From Candidatus Krumholzibacteriota bacterium (GTDB taxonomy: Bacteria; Krumholzibacteriota; Krumholzibacteriia; Krumholzibacteriales; Krumholzibacteriaceae), in NCBI GenBank assembly GCA_030630165.1, contig DAOVNN010000033.1:1-13457 (forward strand): DNA of 13,457 nt, given 5' to 3'. This document shows positions 1 to 6,599 of the stretch, piece after piece. Made by a program: the position numbers and the translations under genes. Below the pieces are notes generated by a model, which was not told the origin of the DNA, made no database searches, and saw only the letters and a list, made by a program, of their open reading frames with translations. The stretch's first letter is position 1, and every line of letters starts with the position of its first letter.

Positions 1-1
1 A

Positions 2-2125
2 GGATGGGTCGAAGTCCATTGGCTTACTCAGGGGATTGATATGGTCGTCGATACCGCAATCGCTAATCCCGACAACCGGTATATAATAAACGCGAGCATA
101 GGTGTTCCTTTCCCTCCTGAAGAACTTGCAATCCTGGAACCAGCGGTAGCCAGGGCTGACTTGCACAATGTCCTGATCGTCGCCTCAGCCGGAAACACCG
201 TTGAACTTGGTCCTAAGAATAATTTCGTGGTTGAGTATCCCGCCATGTTTTCCCGCGAGAGCGTCTCTGAACATTATTGCAACGTTATAAGCGTAGGCGC
301 TGTAGACAGCAATTTTTATTGGGCCGACTATTCTAATTATCTGGGGCCTGATCCTTGTGCAGTATATGTAGATATCTCTGCTCCGGGGGGATTGAGCTAT
401 GAGGATAATGGGCGGCGAATAGTAACACTGAGTTCAGACCCACCATCATCGTATAAATACGTTTTTGGCACGTCATGCTCGGCCGCGTTTGTATCCGGTG
501 CGGCGGCTCTTGTATGGTCCATGAATCCTCTCTATAATCATCTCGATGTTAAGAACATCCTGAAGACTTCTGCTTATGATCCATCTGATCCCTATGGGTG
601 GAGCTATTCAACGATGCCGTACTGGTGTTATGAACCGAACAGCCAGCTTCAGCCGATATGTGAAGATCAGTACAATCCTTTCGAATATAACCAGAAAAAA
701 GGCACAGGCATCCTGAACGTTTACAAGGCCTTGCGCTTGACGACAAACAGCATTCACGGCGTAATCTATAATGATATCACGCTATCGGGAGAAGTAAATG
801 TAATTGGAGATCTGATAGTGCCGGTAGGCAAGACGCTTACAGTCGATCCTGGATGCACTGTGAAAATTGACGGCGCGGATGTTGATAGAACGGGAGAGGA
901 TCCTGATAATGTCGAGATCCTTGTCTACGGGACGATGATAGTAAATGGAGAGGAAAACGACCCCTGCTTGATTATTCCATCGGTATCGCATCCTGACCCC
1001 GGTTACTGGACGGGCATAAGGATATATGGTGAAAACTCCGTCGTTTCATTTAGAAACTGTGAAATCACCCACGCTTACCATGGAATTAAGACATATCACC
1101 CTGCCGATCTCTCGAATGTTACGATAACGGATAGTGAAGTGCACGGGCTGTATGTACAGGGGGTTGTCGGTCAAGGCATGAGCATCAGCAATTGCGCCAT
1201 GAACGACAACGGCTCTGCAGGAATAAGAATTGCTGAATGCTCCGATGTTGACATCGATACATGCACCACAAACAGTAATTATCACGGGATATGGATATCA
1301 AACAGTCAAGTGGATGTATTGAGAACGGAGATGAAAAACAACACAGGACAGGGAGTAAAATTCAATGTAGTGACTTCAGGTATCTTCCCAAGCAAGTTCG
1401 ATTGGTGCGTAATAGAAAACAATGGGCAGCACGGCATGTATTTTTGTGAAAGTCAAAACTTAATCGGACATATAAGAGTGAGTGATACAAGAATTAAGTT
1501 GAATGAAGCATCAGGTATTTTCTGCTCGGGATCAAATACAAATCCAGAGATAAGCAGCTCAAAAATATGTGAAAACCTGACTGGCGTACAGGTCGCATAT
1601 AGTGCAGAACCGATTCTGGGCCATTTCATTGATGGAGGGGATAATTCTCTGTATAATCAGGTATCATACGATGTCTATGGCTCCAATTATTATACGATAT
1701 CTGCAGAGAGATGTTGGTGGGGGACGGCGCCGGGACAGTTTCCTGATCCAGATAAGTTTAGGGGGCTTGTCGACTATATCCCATATTTAGAATCTGACCC
1801 TGTGATCTACCTGTTTCCTGGAAGAAACAAGCATACCCAGATCCTCAGCCTTGCGCAGAATTATCCCAATCCGTTCACGGGCGGGGAGGCAACGGTAATT
1901 AGCTATTTTCTCCCTAATAAGGATGAACAGGTAACCCTTAGGATCTATGATGTTGCAGGTAGGCAGGTAAGAGCTCTGTTGGATAGGCCTCAGGGGCCTG
2001 GTTCCTTTGTCGTCACCTGGGATGGGAAGAATGACCATGGGAAAAAGGTGGCAACCGGCATTTATTTCTATCGGCTTGTTGCAGGCAATAAAACGATATC
2101 AAAGAAGATAATCCTCTTAAGGTAA
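2..2125 (+). CDS. Subtilisin-like (S8) serine protease with parallel beta-helix and C-terminal sorting domain, 5' partial
   Basis: The reading frame is open to the window edge, and codons before the ATG at 41 still read as protease sequence, so this is the C-terminal part of a longer exported protein. Numbered from that ATG, the S8 oxyanion-hole motif ASAGN has Asn52, and the catalytic serine motif GTSCSAAFVSGAAAL has Ser145 (codon 473-475). The Asp and His of the triad must lie upstream. Residues about 238-560 begin with a 'G-x-L-x-V-P-x-G-K-T-L-T-V-x-P-G' entry strand, continue as right-handed beta-helix repeats rich in Asn, Ser and Asp turns, and close with a WWGT...VDYIPYL motif typical of the end of such helices. 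Residues 601-694 form a FlgD Ig-like / type A sorting domain starting LSLAQNYPNPF and ending GIYFYRL..G..TISKKIILL. Inferred role: an outer-surface or secreted protease whose helix binds a polymer or surface. The substrate is unknown. Confidence 0.9.
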   Translation, partial: GWVEVHWLTQGIDMVVDTAIANPDNRYIINASIGVPFPPEELAILEPAVARADLHNVLIVASAGNTVELGPKNNFVVEYPAMFSRESVSEHYCNVISVGAVDSNFYWADYSNYLGPDPCAVYVDISAPGGLSYEDNGRRIVTLSSDPPSSYKYVFGTSCSAAFVSGAAALVWSMNPLYNHLDVKNILKTSAYDPSDPYGWSYSTMPYWCYEPNSQLQPICEDQYNPFEYNQKKGTGILNVYKALRLTTNSIHGVIYNDITLSGEVNVIGDLIVPVGKTLTVDPGCTVKIDGADVDRTGEDPDNVEILVYGTMIVNGEENDPCLIIPSVSHPDPGYWTGIRIYGENSVVSFRNCEITHAYHGIKTYHPADLSNVTITDSEVHGLYVQGVVGQGMSISNCAMNDNGSAGIRIAECSDVDIDTCTTNSNYHGIWISNSQVDVLRTEMKNNTGQGVKFNVVTSGIFPSKFDWCVIENNGQHGMYFCESQNLIGHIRVSDTRIKLNEASGIFCSGSNTNPEISSSKICENLTGVQVAYSAEPILGHFIDGGDNSLYNQVSYDVYGSNYYTISAERCWWGTAPGQFPDPDKFRGLVDYIPYLESDPVIYLFPGRNKHTQILSLAQNYPNPFTGGEATVISYFLPNKDEQVTLRIYDVAGRQVRALLDRPQGPGSFVVTWDGKNDHGKKVATGIYFYRLVAGNKTISKKIILLR

Positions 2126-2143
2126 AGAAATGGGGAAGAAATA

Positions 2144-2716
2144 ATGAAGTCGATAATTAAATCATACGTCTGTATGGTTGTACTTGTCTTGATTATCGCC
2201 AGCAATGCGATAGCCGGAAAAACTGTTGTGAATCCGGCAAAGATAGCAGGAATATCAGATCCTCAAGTAAGTGAAGATACCAGGCTGTTGCTGTTCTTTG
2301 AGTTGCCGAGCGAAGTGATGAATCCAAAGGAAATCGTGGATTTTGCGTTGCTGAAATGTAAGGCTGAGGTTTCAGGTTCGTTTGCTGGACAGATCGAGAT
2401 ATTTCCTGTTACTACCCAGTGGGCTGACCGAAGTGATATTTCCTGGAATGATCCGTGGGAAGTATCCGGAGGAGACTATTCCAGTGAGTATATGACAAGC
2501 AATTTCCTGCTGAAAAGCAGTGTCGGGGAAAAGGGGATCTCGATTGATGTTACGGAGATAGTAAGAGACTGGCAGAGTGGGAATATGTCTAATCGTGGTG
2601 TTATCCTTAAGCTTTCCGGCGATGATCTATCTGACTCCCAGGCAAGGTGCCAAGTGGATGAGAGTGATATTGAACTGGAAATCTATTATTCCTCAATAAT
2701 GAAAGACCGGGAATGA
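2144..2716 (+). CDS. Exported DNRLRE-type domain protein, 190 aa
   Basis: Residues 1-24 form a signal peptide: a KSIIKS n-region, then the hydrophobic stretch VCMVVLVLIIA, ending SNAIAG. The mature part resembles DNRLRE domains (disaggregatase/adhesion-type beta-sandwich modules). It has an 'ALLKCKAEVSG' strand, the 'VTTQWADRSDISWNDPW' motif (residues about 88-104), 'ISIDVTEIVRDWQSG' (about 129-143) and 'NRGVILKLSGDD'. These correspond to the family pattern of W-x-E-x-x-x-T-W, D-V-T-x-x-V-x-x-W and N-x-G-x-x-L. The start is supported by a GGGGAAG ribosome-binding site about 6 nt upstream. The gene begins 18 bp after the protease stop and is followed after 33 bp by the propeller gene, so the three probably form one transcript. 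Unlike its neighbours it has no PNPF sorting domain, which suggests a periplasmic product or one held by a partner. No catalytic residues are recognisable; a binding or structural role is an inference. Confidence 0.75.
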   Translation: MKSIIKSYVCMVVLVLIIASNAIAGKTVVNPAKIAGISDPQVSEDTRLLLFFELPSEVMNPKEIVDFALLKCKAEVSGSFAGQIEIFPVTTQWADRSDISWNDPWEVSGGDYSSEYMTSNFLLKSSVGEKGISIDVTEIVRDWQSGNMSNRGVILKLSGDDLSDSQARCQVDESDIELEIYYSSIMKDRE

Positions 2717-2749
2717 TCTGGTGGAGAAACTGTTCCAGGAAGGTCTAGT

Positions 2750-4732
2750 ATGAAGAGATTGCTCTTTTTAACATTCCTGATTTCGCTATCTGTCGTCATC
2801 TGTATATCATCGATTAGCGCGCAGTGGATAGAGAGCGGGGTCCCGGTGTCGACATCTGAAGGTATTCAGAGACAATGCTTTATAGTTCCTGACGATTCAA
2901 GCGGCGTGATCATCGTATGGGAAGACCGTCGCAAAGGATTTGATAGTCTGGATGTCTACGCACAGAGAGTCGATGGGGACGGATATGTTAAATGGACAAT
3001 AGATGGAGTTGCTGTCTGTAACGCAACTAATATACAAATATATGCGAGAATAGTTACCGATGGGGATGGAGGGGCGATCATCGTATGGGGGGACAAGCGC
3101 AGCGGCAGCCATGACATATACGCGCAGAGGCTTGATCGAAACGGAACATCGCTCTGGACAAGAAATGGAATCCTCGTCTGTGGAGCTCAAGGTGACCAGC
3201 ACGGCCCGTCTATTGTGTCCGATGGCGCCGGTGGAGCGATAATAGCCTGGAAAGATTTCCGAGATAACCACGATGATTATTATGTCCAGCGGATAGATGG
3301 CAGTGGCACCAGTCAGTGGGTTCCAAGCGGTGTGCCGATAAGTACTGTCGATGTGGGATACTTGGCGCCTATAGGTTTCCCTGATATCATTTCGGATGGA
3401 TATGGGGGAGTGATCATAGCATGGGCGGACAGGAGGAACGGTCCGTATATGGTCCATGCGCAGAGAGTTGATGCTGATGGCAATGTGTTGTGGGCTGAGG
3501 ATGGTGTATCAGTATCAGATGTGGTTGTGCGGCACATTGTATATAATCTTGTGTCAGATGGGTTCCATGGGACGATAATCACATGGGTCGGTAAGAGGGA
3601 GGATGTATTATATAAAGAAGATATTTACTCCCAGAGGATCCGCTCAGATGGAAGCGTTGCCTGGAATATGGCAGGTGTACCTGTTTGCAGCTCGTCGGAA
3701 TGGGCGACAAAGGATCCAAGACTGACGGAAATTAGTGGGGGGGGAGTGATAATCACCTGGTTGGATAAAAGGAAGGATTCCGGTGATATATATGCCCAGA
3801 GGGTAGATTCGCTAGGTACAATCGAATGGGATGCGAATGGAATACCAATATGTGATGAAATCAACGGCCAATTCAGTCATAAGATTATCTCCGATGGTGA
3901 GGATGGAGCGCTAATATCGTGGAAGGACACAAGGAATGAAACAGATGAAATCTATATCCAACGTATTAGCAATAATGGGATGTCATGCTGGGAAGCCGAT
4001 GGAATAGCATTTTATACTGCACCTTATAGCTTGGAAGTGGGATTCCAAGAAATGTTAATGCCCGATACTGAAAGCGTTATGTTGACGTGGCCTGAAGATA
4101 GAAGACTGGAATCGAATATTGACATCTATTTGAAAAAAATATTCCTGGACGGGACCATACCTGTGTCGACATTGCTGAAGCATTCTTCTGCTTCAATGGA
4201 CGGGAACATCGTTACTATCAGGTGGGAGCTGTCAGAAAGGGACGAAAATATTACATTCTTTGTGTTGAGAGTTGAAAACGGGGGGGGGATATTTTTGGAG
4301 ACAGCCTCGCAGGATATCTCGGTAGATGGGTATCTATATCAATTTACAGACAATACCTGCTCATATGGGACAAGCTATCGGTACAGAGTGGCGTATCTCC
4401 AGGATGACAAACGGCATGTCCTGTTCGAGACAGAACCCGTCGACATTCCATCGATAGCGGTGACACTCAGCCAGAATTCCCCTAATCCGTTCAATCCGTC
4501 AACAACGATCAGATACTCGGTGAGAGAGCGATGTCATGTGAAGCTCGAGGTATTGGACGTGGCTGGAAGGAAGATCTACACACTTACAGACATGATGCTT
4601 GAAGGCGGCAGCTATGAAGCCAGTTGGGATGGCTGTGATTCAGATGGCCGTGAAGTAGTTTCGGGAGTCTATTTCTATCAACTTAAAGCTGGTAAAGTGA
4701 CGATATCGAAAAAGATGGTCCTTATAAAATGA
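2750..4732 (+). CDS. Exported eight-repeat beta-propeller-like protein with Fn3-like and sorting domains
   Basis: A signal peptide (residues 1-24, ending ISAQW) precedes eight repeats of about 55 residues (26-473). Their consensus is D-G-x-G-G-x-I-I-x-W-x-D-x-R, then D-I-Y-x-Q-R-V-D-x-x-G, then W-x-x-x-G-V-x-V-C. The extreme N-terminus (WIESGVPVS) matches the end of a repeat, while the last repeat is eroded there, the arrangement expected when the first strand closes a propeller ring. Residues about 478-570 resemble the Fn3-like domain common in FCB exported proteins (TIRWEL..., YGTSYRYRVAYL). Residues 573-660 are a FlgD Ig-like / type A sorting domain starting LSQNSPNPFNPSTTIRYS and ending MVLIK. 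AGGAAGG at 2737-2743 is a good ribosome-binding site. G8 (3737-3744) and G9 (4280-4288) tracts lie in frame. Likely role: secreted or surface-attached protein; ligand unknown. Base composition matches the two genes upstream and not the operon downstream. Confidence 0.85.
   Translation: MKRLLFLTFLISLSVVICISSISAQWIESGVPVSTSEGIQRQCFIVPDDSSGVIIVWEDRRKGFDSLDVYAQRVDGDGYVKWTIDGVAVCNATNIQIYARIVTDGDGGAIIVWGDKRSGSHDIYAQRLDRNGTSLWTRNGILVCGAQGDQHGPSIVSDGAGGAIIAWKDFRDNHDDYYVQRIDGSGTSQWVPSGVPISTVDVGYLAPIGFPDIISDGYGGVIIAWADRRNGPYMVHAQRVDADGNVLWAEDGVSVSDVVVRHIVYNLVSDGFHGTIITWVGKREDVLYKEDIYSQRIRSDGSVAWNMAGVPVCSSSEWATKDPRLTEISGGGVIITWLDKRKDSGDIYAQRVDSLGTIEWDANGIPICDEINGQFSHKIISDGEDGALISWKDTRNETDEIYIQRISNNGMSCWEADGIAFYTAPYSLEVGFQEMLMPDTESVMLTWPEDRRLESNIDIYLKKIFLDGTIPVSTLLKHSSASMDGNIVTIRWELSERDENITFFVLRVENGGGIFLETASQDISVDGYLYQFTDNTCSYGTSYRYRVAYLQDDKRHVLFETEPVDIPSIAVTLSQNSPNPFNPSTTIRYSVRERCHVKLEVLDVAGRKIYTLTDMMLEGGSYEASWDGCDSDGREVVSGVYFYQLKAGKVTISKKMVLIK
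2825..4168 (+). repeat. Eight tandem ~165-bp coding repeats (propeller blades)
   Basis: These encode residues 26-473 of the exported propeller-like protein. Each unit carries an I-I-x-W-x-D-x-R core, then Y-x-Q-R, then W-x-x-x-G-(V/I). Units 1 to 7 are well conserved; unit 8 keeps W-P-E-D-R-R and D-I-Y-L-K-K but loses the terminal tryptophan. The repeats have diverged at DNA level, so they look like an old duplication rather than recent copying. Confidence 0.8.
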
Positions 4733-4790
4733 TATCGATCCTACAATGCCAACTTGTATAGTGATGATGTCTACCTGACAGTCGTTCTCT

Positions 4791-4834
4791 TTTCCCTAGA
4801 CAACAATATCTCTTAGGGGAATACTATCCCTAAG
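4791..4834 (+). promoter_or_regulatory. Alternating CCCTA/TAGGG blocks forming competing hairpins upstream of the PTS operon
   Basis: Block A (4791-4800, TTTCCCTAGA), block B (4811-4820, TCTTAGGGGA) and block C (4825-4834, TATCCCTAAG) lie in the leader of the PTS operon. B can pair with C through a perfect 7-bp stem (CTTAGGG/CCCTAAG, loop 9 nt), or with A through a 9-bp stem with one bulged T. The two structures exclude each other. No U-tract immediately follows the B-C stem (TGAATCATTTT comes next), so it is not a standard intrinsic terminator. It could be an attenuator-like switch, a weak terminator for the upstream gene, or a protein-binding dyad. The pairing is seen in the sequence; the function is inferred. 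Confidence 0.4.
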
Positions 4835-4865
4835 TGAATCATTTTATAGAGAATATGAGACGATA

Positions 4866-5570
4866 ATGAATCCTCTTCTTATAGCATCGCTTGTCGGTGG
4901 CGCGCTCTCGTTCGAGTACCGCACCTCGATCAGGCTCTACCTGTCGGCGCCGCTCGTCAGCGGGCTGATATTAGGTCTCATCCTCGGCTATCCCGGACTG
5001 GGGCTCACTGCGGGGCTGATGATGCAGCTCCTCTTCATAGGTACGGTGAGACTGAGGGGAAGGCCCGAGGCTGATTTGCCGACTGCGGGAGTCATCGCAT
5101 CGGCGGCCTTCATCATCGTATCCCGCGATCTGGGCCGGATCAGTCCGATGAGCGGATTGATATTGTTCTGGTCACTTCTTCTCGGGCTGATGGTAGCTGC
5201 CGCCGGTTCGATCTTCTATACGCAGTGGGAGAGGTTTGCCTCGAGGCTCGCCGGGCGCGGGCTCGACATGGCGGCAAAAGGGCGGACCAGGACCGCTTCG
5301 GCCATTCACATGGCCCTCTCACTGGTTCACTTCGCCTGGGGTTTTCTGATAATCATCATAGTGCTGCCGCCGGGCCTTGCCGCGGTGAAGTACCTGTCGA
5401 CCAGGATCGACGTCATGTCGGCCGGATCGATGGAATCGATTCCCTTCCTGATCCCCGTGATTGCCGCCGGAGCGATATTGAAGCTCCTCAGCGACAGGAC
5501 GCGCCTTTTCTGGTTTGGGGCGGGATTCCTCTTCGTCGCCGTCTTCTTCGTCTTCGGGGGAGGCGTATGA
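4866..5570 (+). CDS. Mannose/sorbose-type PTS permease subunit IIC (divergent)
   Basis: This is an integral membrane protein of 234 residues with about seven hydrophobic segments. The N-terminal third matches the Man-family IIC pattern: LSAPLVSGLILGLILG (residues 26-41), then GLGLTAGLMMQLLFIG (44-59) and a following small-residue helix. Together with IID it would form the sugar channel that receives phosphate from IIB. Departures from the family, judged from memory of ManY-type proteins, are G-Y-P where G-D is usual (residues 41-43), Gln54 where Glu is common in the L-E-L motif, and L-R-G-R-P-E-A-D (63-70) in place of G-A-x-x-P-P-D. The product is slightly short for the family. The ribosome-binding site is weak, and a three-codon frame (ATG at 4855) ends in TAATG overlapping this start. 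The gene heads a compact operon with IID, HPr and Enzyme I. No IIA or IIB gene is adjacent. Confidence 0.8.
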   Translation: MNPLLIASLVGGALSFEYRTSIRLYLSAPLVSGLILGLILGYPGLGLTAGLMMQLLFIGTVRLRGRPEADLPTAGVIASAAFIIVSRDLGRISPMSGLILFWSLLLGLMVAAAGSIFYTQWERFASRLAGRGLDMAAKGRTRTASAIHMALSLVHFAWGFLIIIIVLPPGLAAVKYLSTRIDVMSAGSMESIPFLIPVIAAGAILKLLSDRTRLFWFGAGFLFVAVFFVFGGGV

Positions 5571-6295
5571 TCTGGCTGGCACTCGATACTGTCTGGCGGC
5601 TCTTTTTCCTCCAGGGATCGAGGAACGGCCGTACGATCGACGGCCTGGGGTTCTTCCATATCATGGAGCCGCTCGTAAGGCGCCTCGCCGGCAGGGGCCA
5701 GGACAGGGCTGAGGCCGCGGGAAGGTATGCCGGTTATTTTAACTGTAATCCGCTGATGTCCTCGTATATCGTGGGCGCCCTAACAAGAATGGAGCTCGAT
5801 TCGGCTGACGAAGGCGGACTGGACCCCCGGAAAGCCGAAAGGATCACGGATACGCTGTCGGCCGCCCTGACTGCCCGGGGGGACTATTTCGTAGAAATCG
5901 TGCTGCTCCTCGTATCGTTGACAATCGGAAGCATTTTTGCTATTTATACGTGGTATGCCGGGCCGGTCGTTTTCCTGATTTTATATAATCTGTATAATTT
6001 CCGAATAAGGATAGGCGGTTACCGGACGGGTCTGCACCTCGGAGAGGGCACTGGACGGGTTCTTGCGGCTAAACTGCTGAAGGAACAGAAAATACTGGGC
6101 GCGGTCGCCGCCTTTTCCGGTGGGGTCCTGGCGGCCCTGGTGGTGCTCAGGGCCTGGAGATTCGGCGGGCCGCGGATCGCCGCCGCGGGAGTTGTCCTGG
6201 CGGCAGCGGCATATTTTGCCAGGGGGAGAATGTCCCCGCTGAAGACGGCGTTTCTGCTGCTTCTTGCTGCCGGGGTCTTCCTGGCACTGTGGTAG
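5567..6295 (+). CDS. Mannose/sorbose-type PTS permease subunit IID (divergent)
   Basis: The start chosen is the ATG at 5567, which overlaps the IIC stop by four bases (ATGA) behind GGGGGAGG. The frame is open further upstream, but that part only shadows IIC. The 242-residue product follows IID order: LFFLQGSRN...IDGLGFF (residues 12-30), FNCNPLMSSYIVG (58-70; family F-F-N-T-x-P), TARGDYFVEI (102-111; family G-P-L-A-G-x-G-D), GPVVFLILYNLYNFRIRIGGYRTG, and two or three C-terminal hydrophobic segments. It is shorter than typical IID proteins (about 270-285 residues). The G-P-L-A-G-x-G-D motif is reduced to A-R-G-D, and the roughly 30-residue loop between the late membrane segments is replaced by a short linker near Arg195-Arg203. 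It should pair with IIC in the membrane; whether it still moves sugar is uncertain. Confidence 0.78.
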   Translation: MIWLALDTVWRLFFLQGSRNGRTIDGLGFFHIMEPLVRRLAGRGQDRAEAAGRYAGYFNCNPLMSSYIVGALTRMELDSADEGGLDPRKAERITDTLSAALTARGDYFVEIVLLLVSLTIGSIFAIYTWYAGPVVFLILYNLYNFRIRIGGYRTGLHLGEGTGRVLAAKLLKEQKILGAVAAFSGGVLAALVVLRAWRFGGPRIAAAGVVLAAAAYFARGRMSPLKTAFLLLLAAGVFLALW

Positions 6296-6326
6296 ATGAC
6301 TGTAAGATAAGGACAGGCTTTACGAT

Positions 6327-6599
6327 ATGGTCACCGGCAAGATCACGGTCATAAACAGGACCGGTATCCATCTGAGACTCGCCAACAAGATCGTCAACGC
6401 CGCATCTCAGTTCGAAGCGGCGGTGATGCTCGAGAAGGATGGGCTCGAAGTGAACGCCAAGAGCATGCTCGGAGTGGCCATGCTCGGCGCCGAACAGGGA
6501 GCCGAGCTTACATTGAATATAGAGGGCAGCGATGAACGGGAAGCCCTCGATACGCTGATCGGATTGTTCGAGACGAATTTCGGCAGCGAGGTGATCTGA
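6327..6599 (+). CDS. ptsH: HPr-family phosphocarrier protein
   Basis: A 90-residue HPr fold carrying phosphate from Enzyme I to a IIA domain. His15 (codon 6369-6371) sits in TGIHLRLAN with the conserved Arg17. Ser46 lies in NAKSMLG, the position phosphorylated by HPr kinase in many bacteria, and the C-terminal helix reads DEREALDTLIGLF. The active-site loop is unusual: the usual G-L-H-A-R-P-A is G-I-H-L-R-L-A here, so Ala16 and Pro18 are both Leu. AAGGA at 6309-6313 lies rather far upstream (about 13 nt). The stop overlaps the Enzyme I start by one base (TGATG), so the two are translationally coupled. The identification is firm; phosphotransfer competence is inferred from His15 and Arg17. Confidence 0.92.
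   Translation: MVTGKITVINRTGIHLRLANKIVNAASQFEAAVMLEKDGLEVNAKSMLGVAMLGAEQGAELTLNIEGSDEREALDTLIGLFETNFGSEVI

Noticed and set aside
1243..1256. CGATGT/ACATCG inverted repeat in the protease gene
   Set aside because: Short dyad inside a beta-helix coding region rich in Asp, Val and Ile codons; no regulatory context.
2897..3457. 186-residue minus-strand open frame opposite the propeller repeats
   Set aside because: Its repeated segments simply mirror the plus-strand repeats; no signal peptide or domain.
5225..5566. Upstream extension of the IID frame (114 more residues)
   Set aside because: It overlaps IIC in another frame, and its translation is Arg/Gly/Asp-rich with no family resemblance. The IID signature starts just after the ATG at 5567, which has a good ribosome-binding site and a standard ATGA overlap.
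6296..6310. Tiny frame (ATG ACT GTA AGA TAA) directly after the IID stop
   Set aside because: Four codons, no ribosome-binding site, in frame with the preceding TAG; most likely chance.
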